Assembly (NCBI GenBank): GCA_025363655.1
Contig: JANYDK010000057.1
Location: 1 to 42,610, forward strand
Direction: 5' to 3'
Source: Deltaproteobacteria bacterium
GTDB lineage: Bacteria > Myxococcota_A > Polyangia > Polyangiales > JADJMO01
DNA: 42,610 bases
Shown here: in pieces, positions 1 to 7,771 of the stretch
How positions within the stretch are numbered: position 1 is the first letter of the stretch
Layout of the letters: every line of letters starts with the position of its first letter
Made by a program: the position numbers and the translations under genes
Notes under the pieces: model-generated
Seen by the model: only the letters and a program-made list of their open reading frames with translations
The model's database searches: none
What the model was told of the DNA's origin: nothing

Positions 1-33
1 CGATTCGAGCTGGTGGTCGAGCCCTGGGTGTGA
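1..33 (+). CDS. C-terminal tail of an upstream gene (partial)
   Basis: Frame 1 from the first base reads RFELVVEPWV and then TGA at 31-33. The rest of the gene lies outside the window, so no function can be named. A compact hairpin follows five bases later, which fits a gene end. With only ten codons this could be chance. Confidence 0.3.
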   Translation, partial: RFELVVEPWV

Positions 34-37
34 AGAG

Positions 38-52
38 GCTCGGCAACCGAGC
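38..52 (+). terminator. Small GC-rich hairpin after the first partial frame
   Basis: GCTCGG and CCGAGC form a 6-bp stem closed by CAA. There is no run of T after it, only a short TTT at 58-60, so it is at best a weak intrinsic terminator. Position 53-274 shows no other convincing feature apart from the ribosome binding site of the next gene. Confidence 0.25.
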
Positions 53-274
53 TGCCGTTTCGATTCCTGTCCCAGCGCAGATTCGCGCGACAAATCTCCA
101 CACCTTTTTGCCTCGGCGCATACGGAGGCGATGGCGTCCGCTGCACACGGATGCGATGGTCCTGCTCGTCGAGTCGAGCTCTCGGGCGGGTCGCGCCAGG
201 GGGGGAGTCGATCGACGATGCTGTGAACGCCAACTGTACCTGGGCGCGCTCCCGCGTTGCCCGAGGGGGCACTC

Positions 275-1912
275 ATGCTCGGATCCAAGCACGTCCTCGT
301 GTCGCTCGTCGTCGTCGCCAACGCGTACGGCTGCACCGCCGCCACCGATGCACCGCACGATTCACCCGTGAAATCTCAGCGATCCGCGCTCAGCGTGGGA
401 GCCGAGCCGACCCACGAGCACGGCCTGCCGCCGATTCGTCAAGGCGCCTATCCGGCGGGCAAAGGCACTCCCCAACACGGTGGAGGCGTCACTTCGGGCA
501 CTTGGAGCGCGATCTCGACGACGCCGAACATCGCCGCCGGCTTCTCCATCCTCCTCACCGACGGCTCGGCGATGGTGCAAGATCTCACGAACGGCGGCGG
601 CGATTGGTGGCGCCTCGCGCCCGACGCGAACGGCAGCTACGCGACCGGCGTTTGGACGCAGCTCCCGTCGATGCCGAACGGCTACGCGCCGCTCTACTTC
701 GCTTCCGGGGTGCTCCCTGACGGTCGGGTCATCTTCATCGGCGGCGAATACCAAGCGTTCGTTGCGTCGTGGCAGACGCAGGGCGCGATCTTCGATCCGG
801 CGACCAACCAGTGGACGCCGGTGGCGCCGCCGGCCGGTTGGCAGAACATCGGTGATGCCCAGAGCGCGGTGCTCGCCGACGGTCGGTACCTGATCGCCAG
901 CTGCTGCTCGACGCAGATGGCGGTGCTCGATCCGGCGACGTTGACGTGGACCGAGATCGCGTCGACCGGCAAGGCTGACATCTTCGACGAAGAGGGCTGG
1001 ACCCTCCTCCCGAACGGCAAGCTCCTCACGGTCGACTCGAACAACGCCAACAACCTCACGAACAGCGAGCTCTTCACGCCGCCGGACGCGAAGCACGTGG
1101 CCGGTTGGGCGAGCGCTGGCAGCACCATCAACCAAATCGCCGACTTCAACGCCGACGGGACGGGCTCGTGGGAGGTCGGTCCGGCGATGCTCCGCTACGA
1201 CGGCACGGTCTTCCAATCGGGAGCCACGGGGCACACGTCGATCTACGACGTGCGCAAGGGCCTCTGGCACGCGGGGCCGGATTATCCGGTCATCGCCGGT
1301 GAAGGCCAGCTCGATCAGGCCGACGGCGGCGCGGTGCTCCTCCCGAACGGCAACGTCCTCGTCGCCGCCAGCTGGGGCGTCTTCAACGGCCCGGCGCACT
1401 TCCTCGAGTTCGATGGGAAGAACCTCACCGAGGTCGCCGCTCCGGCGTCGGCCGCGTTCGACTCGTCGTACAACATCAACTTCCTCCTCTTGCCGAGCGG
1501 CGAGGTGTTGGAGACCGATTTCTCGGGCGACGTCGAGCTCTACCAGGCGGCCAACCCGCGCCCCGTCGAGGCGGCGCGCCCCGAGATCGACGAGTGCGGT
1601 CTGATGCACACGCTCAAGGCCGGAAGCAGCTATCCCCTCTCGGGCAATCAGCTGCACGGTCTCTCCGCGGGCGTTTCGTACGGTGACGACGCACAGGCAG
1701 CCACCAACTACCCGATCGTCCGCATCAAGAACCTCGCCAGCGGTCACGTGACCTTCGCGCGCACGCACGGCTTCAGCAACTTCTCCATTGCTCGCCACGC
1801 GCAGAGCGATGCCACCTTCGACGTCCCCGCGGGCGCCGAGAAGGGCAAGAGCGAGCTGGTCGTGATCGCCAACGGCATCGCCTCCGACGCCGTTCGCGTG
1901 AACATCAAGTAG
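275..1912 (+). CDS. Kelch / galactose-oxidase-like lipoprotein with C-terminal early-set domain
   Basis: The 545-residue product starts at the ATG preceded by GAGGGGG (263-269), which decides the start over an upstream in-frame ATG at 257. A hydrophobic leader ends in AYGC, an imperfect lipobox, so an exported lipoprotein is likely. The body carries repeated beta-propeller blades of the kelch kind, seen as LPDGRVIFIGG, LADGRYLIAS, LPNGKLLTV, LPNGNVLVAA and LPSGEVLE, each about 50-60 residues apart. Residues from about 430 on (CGLMHTLKAGSSYPLSG onward) resemble the DUF1929 domain found at the C-terminus of galactose-oxidase-like proteins. The Tyr/His copper ligands of true galactose oxidase were not identified, so enzymatic activity is unproven. 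A second kelch lipoprotein lies at 13273-14454. Confidence 0.8.
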   Translation: MLGSKHVLVSLVVVANAYGCTAATDAPHDSPVKSQRSALSVGAEPTHEHGLPPIRQGAYPAGKGTPQHGGGVTSGTWSAISTTPNIAAGFSILLTDGSAMVQDLTNGGGDWWRLAPDANGSYATGVWTQLPSMPNGYAPLYFASGVLPDGRVIFIGGEYQAFVASWQTQGAIFDPATNQWTPVAPPAGWQNIGDAQSAVLADGRYLIASCCSTQMAVLDPATLTWTEIASTGKADIFDEEGWTLLPNGKLLTVDSNNANNLTNSELFTPPDAKHVAGWASAGSTINQIADFNADGTGSWEVGPAMLRYDGTVFQSGATGHTSIYDVRKGLWHAGPDYPVIAGEGQLDQADGGAVLLPNGNVLVAASWGVFNGPAHFLEFDGKNLTEVAAPASAAFDSSYNINFLLLPSGEVLETDFSGDVELYQAANPRPVEAARPEIDECGLMHTLKAGSSYPLSGNQLHGLSAGVSYGDDAQAATNYPIVRIKNLASGHVTFARTHGFSNFSIARHAQSDATFDVPAGAEKGKSELVVIANGIASDAVRVNIK

Positions 1913-1932
1913 TCGATTCCGCGTCAGTTCGG

Positions 1933-1966
1933 GCACGTCGCTCACTCGGGAAGAGGAGCGACGTGC
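1933..1966 (+). terminator. Perfect 11-bp inverted repeat after the kelch gene
   Basis: GCACGTCGCTC (1933-1943) pairs exactly with GAGCGACGTGC (1956-1966) across a 12-base loop. It begins 20 bases after the kelch stop codon and ends 16 bases before the DUF1361 start. It is followed by TCGTGCGTTT rather than a clean T tract, so it may act as a terminator, an mRNA 3' stabiliser or an operator for the next gene. Confidence 0.45.
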
Positions 1967-1982
1967 TCGTGCGTTTGCGCCA

Positions 1983-2654
1983 ATGGCCATGCGCGACCTC
2001 CTCCGAAAGCTGCCCCACGCGAGCTGGTTCTTCGCCGCCGGGCTACTTTCGGCCGGCTCGATCGCGATACGCGTCCTCGGCACCGGTCGGGTGACGTTCG
2101 TCTTCCTGGCATGGAACCTCTTCCTCGCCGGGCTCCCGTATCTCCTCGCCGCCGGGCTGGTGGCGCGTTGGAGCACACGCCGTCGCATCGAGCCGATCGG
2201 CGTCGTCATCTTCATCGCCTGGCTCGCGCTGCTCCCCAACGCCCCCTACGTGCTCACCGACTTCATGCACCTCCAGCGCTCCGATCCGCGGCTGTGGTGG
2301 TACGACGTGATGCTCCTCGCCACCTGCGCAGGGACCGCGTGGGCGCTCGGCCTCGTCTCGCTCGCGATGGTGCACGGGGTCTTGCGTCAGGCGATCGGCC
2401 AACTGCGCGCGCGCTTGGTCGTCGTCCTCGTCTGCGTCCTCGCCGCGATCGGCGTGTATTTAGGCCGATTTCTCCGCTTCAACAGCTGGGATGTCGTCGT
2501 CGCCCCGGGCGCGCTCGTCGAAGGAATCGCCGCACACTTCTGGGCACCGACGGAGCACCGACGCACGTATGCCTTCGTCGCCTTCTTCAGCGCGCTCCTC
2601 GTCCTCTCGTACGGAGCGCTGCGCACGCGCCTGACGCCGGCACCGACGCGCTGA
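1983..2654 (+). CDS. DUF1361 family integral membrane protein
   Basis: The 223-residue protein has about six hydrophobic segments (roughly 15-33, 37-61, 70-92, 107-130, 143-163, 197-215). It carries the hallmark strings of DUF1361: FLAWNLFLAG, LLPNAPYVLTDF and YLGRFLRFNSWD. Family members are uncharacterised inner-membrane proteins, so no reaction can be assigned. A second in-frame ATG at 1989 is an equally possible start; neither has a strong ribosome binding site. It runs convergently into vgrG with only 31 bases between the stops. Confidence 0.85.
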   Translation: MAMRDLLRKLPHASWFFAAGLLSAGSIAIRVLGTGRVTFVFLAWNLFLAGLPYLLAAGLVARWSTRRRIEPIGVVIFIAWLALLPNAPYVLTDFMHLQRSDPRLWWYDVMLLATCAGTAWALGLVSLAMVHGVLRQAIGQLRARLVVVLVCVLAAIGVYLGRFLRFNSWDVVVAPGALVEGIAAHFWAPTEHRRTYAFVAFFSALLVLSYGALRTRLTPAPTR

Positions 2655-2685
2655 ATGTCGGCGAGAACGCTCGCGCTCGGAGTTC

Positions 2686-5274
2686 TCAGAGTTTCTTCGT
2701 TTTGCTGACGTCGGGAAAGACGAGGGTGCCGGAGCCGTCGTTGGGGAGGACGGCTTTGCCCTTGTCGTCGGTGAAGCCGCTGATCACCGTGCCGTCATCG
2801 TAGGTGGCGAGGAAGCGCTGGTTCGGCAGCGGCTTGCCCTTCTCGTCGACGAGCTCGATTTCGGTCGGCGGCGGCGGCGGCTCGACCTTCGCGTCGGTGG
2901 CCTGCGACGGCGAGTTGAGGAGAATCTTCGAGCCGTCGACCTTCACCTCTTTGCCGAGGGCGACGCTCGCTTGGCTCGATTTCAGGAGCATTTTGTCGGC
3001 GACGAGGCTGGCTTCGCCCTTCGTCTTCATGACCAGCTTCTCACCCGCCGAGAGGCTCGAGTCCTTGCCGACGACGCTGATCGACGCGGCGCTGAGCTCG
3101 ATGCCGTCGGGCGACAGGCGCAAGGTGCTCTTGCCGACGCGGAGGACGATGCTCTTGTCGGAGCTGATCTCGACCACCGTGGTGCCGGTGAGTTGCGCGG
3201 CGCCCTCGACGTGGAGCGCGTAGGCCCGCTTTTTCTCGGAGAGGCCGACCAACGTCGTCAGCGAGCCCTGCACGCGCTCGAGACGATCGTCGCGATAGAG
3301 CACGTTGGAGGCGCCCGTGGTCTCGCGCATCTCGCTGCCGCCGACGTGCTCGACGAGGTCTTGCTTCACCCGGACGTCGACCGCACCGTCGACGAGATCG
3401 GTGCGCCCGCCTTCGACGTGGATCGATTGATCGCCGACGACGTGCGTCGACTCTTTCTGCTTCGTCACGCGCTCGCGGTTGCCGACGACGGTGTCGGAGC
3501 GGTTTCTGGCGATGGCGATGATCTCGTCGTTCTCGACCTTGAGCGTGTGGTTGCGCAGGACCTCTTCGTCCAAATCGCGCTGCGCGTGCAGACGAATCTG
3601 CTCTTTTCCCTGCTCGTCCTCGAAGGAGAGCTCGTTGTAACCGCCGCCGCCGGGCGAGCTCTGCGTGCGCAGACCGCTGCGGGTCTTGTCGGCCGGCAGC
3701 TCGAACGAAGGTGGGTGCGTGGCGTTGTAGAGACAGCCGGTGACCACCGGACGATCGACCTCGCCACCGAGGAAGGTGACGAGCACCTCCATGCCGATGC
3801 GAGGGATGAACTGTCCACCGAAGCCGGAGCCCGCCCAGTTTTGGCTCACGCGAATCCAACAGGAGCTGCGCTCGTCGCGTTTGCCGTCACGATCCCAGGG
3901 AAATTGCACCTTGATGCGGCCGAGCGCGTCGGTGTGGATCTCTTCGCCCTTCGGTCCGACGACGGTGGCGACCTCGACGACCTGTTGAATCGCGCGACGG
4001 CGCGGCTTCTGTCGCGCGGGAACGATGGCCGGCAGACAGGTGAAGCGATTCTCGTAGATCGACGTGCCTCCCGGAGCTGGCGCATCGAGGAGGTTGGCAG
4101 GGACGAAGCCGCGATGTCGAACCGTGGCGACGACGTGCTCGCGATTGAAGGTGGCGTCGGGGTGCTCGTCGACGCTGAAGCGATGTCCGGGCGCGAGGCG
4201 CGTCGAGACGCTGATTCCCTCGCCACGAAGCGCATGCGCGCGATATCCGTCGAGCAGGGTTCGTGCGCCGCGGGCCTGGACGTCGTCGCCGACGTGCTCG
4301 TCGTAGTGCTCGTCGTACACTTCGAGCCGCTTCGGATCGTAGACGGCACCCGTGTCTCCACCGGCGATGCGCGGCGGCGACTCCACCGACGATCGCAGCT
4401 CCAGGAGCGGGTGATCGTAGTCGTAGTCGTGCACCGTCACCTGCGTCGGTCGCAACGTGCGCTCGAGGGTGATCGAAGTGACGGCCGTGTCGTCGTCGAC
4501 GGCGAAGCCTTGCGCCGGTCGATACGAGAGCGCGGGCGCGGGGATCATGCCACCGAGACCAATCGCATCGGCCACCGCGGTGACCGCGCCCGCGACCGCC
4601 GACGCCGGCTCGATCGGCGGGTAGGCACGAACGCCATCTCCGAAGACGACCGTCTCGCGCAACGTCTCGGCGAGTACGCCGACGAGCCCAGCCGCACTGG
4701 CGCGCTCGAAGAAGAAGAAGAGGCCCGCCTCGCGCGCCAACCGGACGACGAAGTCGTAGTCGCTCTCCCGATATTGCACCACGTACGCGCGTGGCGTGTA
4801 GGTGGCCTCGACGCTGAAGCGATAGGTGATGCCCGCCTCGTCGAGGATCGCGGAGATGATCGCGACGATCGTCAAGTCCTGGAAAATTCGGGTGTTTCGT
4901 CGTCGCTTCAGCAGCCACATCGTCGGCACGAGCCGCAAACGAAAGGCGCGACCGTGATGCGGAATCGGACCGCACTGCCGCACCGAGGCGATGACGCCGG
5001 TGACCGAGCGCGGGCTCGACGGGGTCGCGCGCATGATCAGCGTCGCCGAGCGGCCGAGGACACTCTCTTCGACGACGACGGGGTCGAGCGAGGTCGCGAC
5101 CTCGAGGTCGAAGCGGAAGCACTCGGAGAAGGCCTCTCGCCCCTCGATGCGTCGCACGCGCAGCTCGCCGGTGACGAGGGCGCCAGAGCGCAGCTCGAAC
5201 GGCATCGCCGACTGATCACTCGCCGCGGTAGGGTCGAAACGCGGCGGAACGTCGAGGAGATCGCTGAAGGTCAT
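2686..5274 (-). CDS. vgrG: Type VI secretion tip protein VgrG (TssI)
   Basis: The 862-residue product has the VgrG layout. A gp27-like base spans about residues 25-400, including the stretch YRESDYDFVVRLAREAGLFF. A gp5-like OB fold follows, with FPWDRDGKRDERSSCWIRVS and GFGGQFIPRIGMEVLVTFL. Then comes a long DUF2345-type beta-helical spike with VxV/I repeats. After a PPPPPTE linker near residue 800, a 55-residue C-terminal beta module (VDEKGKPLPNQRF to the end) resembles domains that carry or dock effectors on VgrG. The trimer punctures target membranes at the tip of the Hcp tube. No other T6SS core gene is in the window, so this is an orphan vgrG locus. The adjacent divergent gene (5438-6706) may encode a partner, but that is inference. 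Confidence 0.93.
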   Translation of the reverse strand: MTFSDLLDVPPRFDPTAASDQSAMPFELRSGALVTGELRVRRIEGREAFSECFRFDLEVATSLDPVVVEESVLGRSATLIMRATPSSPRSVTGVIASVRQCGPIPHHGRAFRLRLVPTMWLLKRRRNTRIFQDLTIVAIISAILDEAGITYRFSVEATYTPRAYVVQYRESDYDFVVRLAREAGLFFFFERASAAGLVGVLAETLRETVVFGDGVRAYPPIEPASAVAGAVTAVADAIGLGGMIPAPALSYRPAQGFAVDDDTAVTSITLERTLRPTQVTVHDYDYDHPLLELRSSVESPPRIAGGDTGAVYDPKRLEVYDEHYDEHVGDDVQARGARTLLDGYRAHALRGEGISVSTRLAPGHRFSVDEHPDATFNREHVVATVRHRGFVPANLLDAPAPGGTSIYENRFTCLPAIVPARQKPRRRAIQQVVEVATVVGPKGEEIHTDALGRIKVQFPWDRDGKRDERSSCWIRVSQNWAGSGFGGQFIPRIGMEVLVTFLGGEVDRPVVTGCLYNATHPPSFELPADKTRSGLRTQSSPGGGGYNELSFEDEQGKEQIRLHAQRDLDEEVLRNHTLKVENDEIIAIARNRSDTVVGNRERVTKQKESTHVVGDQSIHVEGGRTDLVDGAVDVRVKQDLVEHVGGSEMRETTGASNVLYRDDRLERVQGSLTTLVGLSEKKRAYALHVEGAAQLTGTTVVEISSDKSIVLRVGKSTLRLSPDGIELSAASISVVGKDSSLSAGEKLVMKTKGEASLVADKMLLKSSQASVALGKEVKVDGSKILLNSPSQATDAKVEPPPPPTEIELVDEKGKPLPNQRFLATYDDGTVISGFTDDKGKAVLPNDGSGTLVFPDVSKTKKL

Positions 5275-5437
5275 GGTTTCGTGGGGCGCTCCCGCACGAG
5301 CCAGTAACGCAAGGCGGGCCCCCTTCCGTCAAGCCTCGTTGCGTCGTTGCAATGCTTCGATCGCGACTCGACGGCAGGAGGTCGGACGTGGACATCGGAG
5401 CGGCGGACGTGATTGTCTTTGCGGACGCCGCGAGTCG

Positions 5438-6706
5438 ATGAGCAACGACGATCCGCCCCCGACCGACGAGACATCACGCGCGCCTGATTCGCGCGTCGTC
5501 GGCGGCGTGCTCACGCTGCTCGACTACGCCTCGCTCGCCCGCGGGCTCGAGCTGTTGCCTGCGCGACGCAGCGAAGTGCTGGCCTGCTTCGAGCTCGACG
5601 AGACGCTCGGCACGCCTGAAATCGCGCGTTGGAAGGCCTGGCTCGAGAAGCACCCGCAGGACGAGGTCGAGCGCATCGCGATGGGCGAGCGGATGACCGA
5701 CTACTGGCGCCGCTGGGACAAGACCACCCAGGTCGTCGCCAACTCCGACGTCGAAGAAGAAAAGACCCTCGATCCCGAGCACGCGCCGCTCGAGGTGCTG
5801 GCGTCTCTCTCGCAAGGTCTCGAGCTGCTCCCCGATCGCCGCGCCGAGGTCTTCGGCGTCTTCGGCGCGCGCACCCACGAAGATCGCCGAGACCTCATGA
5901 TCGCGCTCGATCGCATCGTCGGCTCGCGTGACCTCGACGTCGTCCACTGGCTCACCGTGCGCTCGGGGACCGAATCGTTTTGGCGACGCTGGCTCGAGCC
6001 GCCGACGATCTCGCTCTTCGACTACGCCCAGCTCATCGTCGAGCTCGAACGAGCACCGAAGAATCGCGCGCTCTCCATCTATCGCAACCACCGCTTGGCC
6101 CGCGTCAGCGCCGAGCGCGAGCTCCACCTCTGGGAGCGCATCCTCGCCGGTTCGCCCGACGAGAAGACGCGCTACGACCACCTTCGCGAGCAGCTCTTGC
6201 GCGGTAGTAGTGAGCCGGTGCGTGGCGTCGCTCCTCCTTCGCGACGTGACCGAAGTGATCGAAGTGATCGAAGTGATCGAGACTTCGCCCCACACACCGC
6301 GCGTGCCGTCGCCGGGCACGGTTTTCTCGCGCGATCGGCGGTCCCGCTTCCGGACAATCCGAACGTGCCGCACACCACGCCGGCCATGCTCGCGAGTCGG
6401 CCGAGCGAGCCGCTCGTGAGCACGCCACGCCCCGTCTTCCAGGCCGCGCCACCGCCTGCGCTCGCACCAAAGAGCGGCCCTCCGCCGCTCGGACTCCTCG
6501 AGTACACCGTCCTCTGCGTGCAGCTCGAGCTCGACGGAGCGCGCACCGAGATGCACTACCAACGGCTTGGCCTGATGACGAACGACCAACGCGACGGCGT
6601 GCACGCGTATTGGCAGGCGCGGTTCGAGGTCGATCCCGGCGCGCGCGCGGAGTGGCTGGCGCAGGCGAATCGTCTGCGGAAGAACTGGCAAGGGGCGCGG
6701 AAATAG
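5438..6706 (+). CDS. Unknown protein with four helical repeats, divergent from vgrG
   Basis: I chose the ATG at 5438; the frame is open further upstream, but that part is Arg-rich and reads as non-coding. The 422-residue protein has no signal peptide or membrane segment. Four related modules of about 65 residues are visible. Each opens with a leucine-rich phrase (LLDYASLARGLELLPARRSEV, VLASLSQGLELLPDRRAEV, LFDYAQLIVELERAPKNRAL, LLEYTVLCVQLELDGARTEM) and ends near a Trp-rich helix (YWRRW, FWRRW, LWERIL, YWQARF). A Pro/Ala/Ser-rich linker separates modules three and four and contains an RSD tripeptide run. I do not recognise the family. Position 163 bp from vgrG on the opposite strand suggests a link with the T6SS tip, for instance as adaptor or immunity factor, but nothing in the sequence proves it. 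Confidence 0.75.
   Translation: MSNDDPPPTDETSRAPDSRVVGGVLTLLDYASLARGLELLPARRSEVLACFELDETLGTPEIARWKAWLEKHPQDEVERIAMGERMTDYWRRWDKTTQVVANSDVEEEKTLDPEHAPLEVLASLSQGLELLPDRRAEVFGVFGARTHEDRRDLMIALDRIVGSRDLDVVHWLTVRSGTESFWRRWLEPPTISLFDYAQLIVELERAPKNRALSIYRNHRLARVSAERELHLWERILAGSPDEKTRYDHLREQLLRGSSEPVRGVAPPSRRDRSDRSDRSDRDFAPHTARAVAGHGFLARSAVPLPDNPNVPHTTPAMLASRPSEPLVSTPRPVFQAAPPPALAPKSGPPPLGLLEYTVLCVQLELDGARTEMHYQRLGLMTNDQRDGVHAYWQARFEVDPGARAEWLAQANRLRKNWQGARK
6252..6278 (+). repeat. Three tandem 9-mers inside the four-repeat protein
   Basis: GAAGTGATC is repeated three times without interruption and encodes part of an Arg-Ser-Asp run in the linker between modules three and four. Such an in-frame 9-mer can change copy number without shifting the frame. 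Confidence 0.8.
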
Positions 6707-6796
6707 GGAGGAGACTGGCGTAACGCACCGCCGTCTCGCCCGACGCACACTTTCACCTCTGTTTCATTTCCGTGGTTCTCGAAGGGGGAGCGTTGC

Positions 6797-7123
6797 ATGT
6801 CTTGGTGGAGCCCGACTGACAAGGAGTACAAGCAGCTGAAGAAGGCGGTCGACGCTGACTTCTTCACGATCACCCGCCTCGCTCGGCAAGAAGCCCAGAG
6901 CTGGCTCGGCGGGCTCTATCCACAGATGTGGAGCGCGATTCGCTTCGAGCTCGAATGCAACGAAGACATCCGGCACGGTCGGTACACCGGCGGCGCGACG
7001 CGCTTCGTCTTCGAGTTCGATCTCCGGGGCAAGCCGACCTATGTCGAGGTCGAGCTCAGCGACTACGGGAGCGGTCCCGAGGCGCTCGTCACCGCCTGCC
7101 ACGAGATCGTGAAAAAGGTCTGA
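6797..7123 (+). CDS. Small soluble protein of unknown function
   Basis: The 108-residue protein starts at an ATG with GGGGGAG (6784-6790) just upstream, a strong ribosome binding site. It has no signal peptide. It looks like a mixed alpha/beta fold: helices in the first half (KEYKQLKKAVDADFFTITRL) and strands in the second (TRFVFEFDLRGKPTYVEVEL). I do not recognise a family. It follows the four-repeat protein by 90 bases on the same strand. Confidence 0.65.
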   Translation: MSWWSPTDKEYKQLKKAVDADFFTITRLARQEAQSWLGGLYPQMWSAIRFELECNEDIRHGRYTGGATRFVFEFDLRGKPTYVEVELSDYGSGPEALVTACHEIVKKV

Positions 7124-7207
7124 AGAGATCGCCGCGGTCGCGAGGGGTGCGAGCCCTGCGTCAAAACGCGCAGTTCCACCTCTCGCCGCAGCGGCGATAA
7201 TGCTCCC

Positions 7208-7723
7208 TTGCGACGACGACTCGCACCGATCGCGCGCCTCTCCCGGCTCGCGCTCCTCACCGTCCTCGTCGGCAGTGCCGTCTCGTGCCGCGGCTGCTGG
7301 TGCACCAACCTCTTCCACGCTTTCACCGACGCGCCTCCGAAGGAGCTCGTCCGCGAAGAGGCCGAAAAGAAGCTACGCAAAGATCCTAGCCTCGCCTCCG
7401 AGCTTTGTGGCGTGTCGCTCGAAGGTCTGAAGAACGTCGTCCTCGAGGTGACGTCACAGACCGCGGGCGTGAGCACGGTCCACATCACCGCCGACCCCAC
7501 GGAGCCCGCAGAGTCCGATGCCGGCGCCCAAGAAGGCCTCGACGTGAAGAAAGCGCTCGTCTGCGCCGGCGTCCTCACGGTCATCCTGGTGCCCATCCTC
7601 GACGGCGACGGCAAGGAAACAGGCTGGAAATTGAGCTCGATCGAGATCGCGGGGATCGAGACCGAAGGCGTGAAGTTCGACGAAGCCAAACACCACCACC
7701 ACCACCACCACCACCACCACTAG
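7208..7723 (+). CDS. Lipoprotein with a natural C-terminal ten-histidine tail
   Basis: The frame begins at TTG (7208) and gives 171 residues. No good ribosome binding site precedes it, so the start is the weak point. The first 27 residues form an Arg-rich, hydrophobic leader ending AVSC, a plausible lipobox, followed by a cysteine cluster (CRGCWC). A charged helix (KELVREEAEKKLRKD) and a beta-rich domain follow. The protein ends in ten consecutive His codons, all CAC, immediately before TAG at 7721. A cluster of histidines at the exposed C-terminus would be expected to bind divalent metals such as Ni or Zn. The function is unknown. Confidence 0.65.
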   Translation: MRRRLAPIARLSRLALLTVLVGSAVSCRGCWCTNLFHAFTDAPPKELVREEAEKKLRKDPSLASELCGVSLEGLKNVVLEVTSQTAGVSTVHITADPTEPAESDAGAQEGLDVKKALVCAGVLTVILVPILDGDGKETGWKLSSIEIAGIETEGVKFDEAKHHHHHHHHHH

Positions 7724-7753
7724 GTGTTCGTCGCCGGACTAGGTGTCCGTCGC
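7691..7753 (+). repeat. (CAC)10 microsatellite and a 15-bp duplication spanning a stop codon
   Basis: Ten uninterrupted CAC units occupy 7691-7720. Immediately after, CTAGGTGTTCGTCGC (7720-7734) recurs with one mismatch at 7739-7753; both copies contain TAG. The block fills the short space between the His-tailed lipoprotein and the convergent fabF. Confidence 0.85.
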
Positions 7754-7771
7754 AGTCACGCGCTCGACTTC

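Noticed and set aside
362-2239. Long antisense frame under the kelch gene
   Set aside because: It is a shadow of high-GC codon structure; the plus-strand gene has a signal peptide, blades and a ribosome binding site.
2663-2687. Bidirectional terminator between DUF1361 and vgrG
   Set aside because: Only a 6-bp stem with a 13-base loop, and it overlaps the vgrG stop codon; too weak to list.
2971-5307. Long plus-strand frame opposite vgrG
   Set aside because: Arg/Asp/Glu-rich mirror of the VgrG coding frame with no recognisable domain.
2686-7123. Complete type VI secretion cluster
   Set aside because: Only vgrG is recognisable; no tssB/C, hcp, tssM or clpV is present.
7200-7430. Alternative frame from ATG 7200 over the His-tailed lipoprotein
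   Set aside because: It has no domain or lipobox; the TTG frame gives a clean leader and the cysteine cluster.
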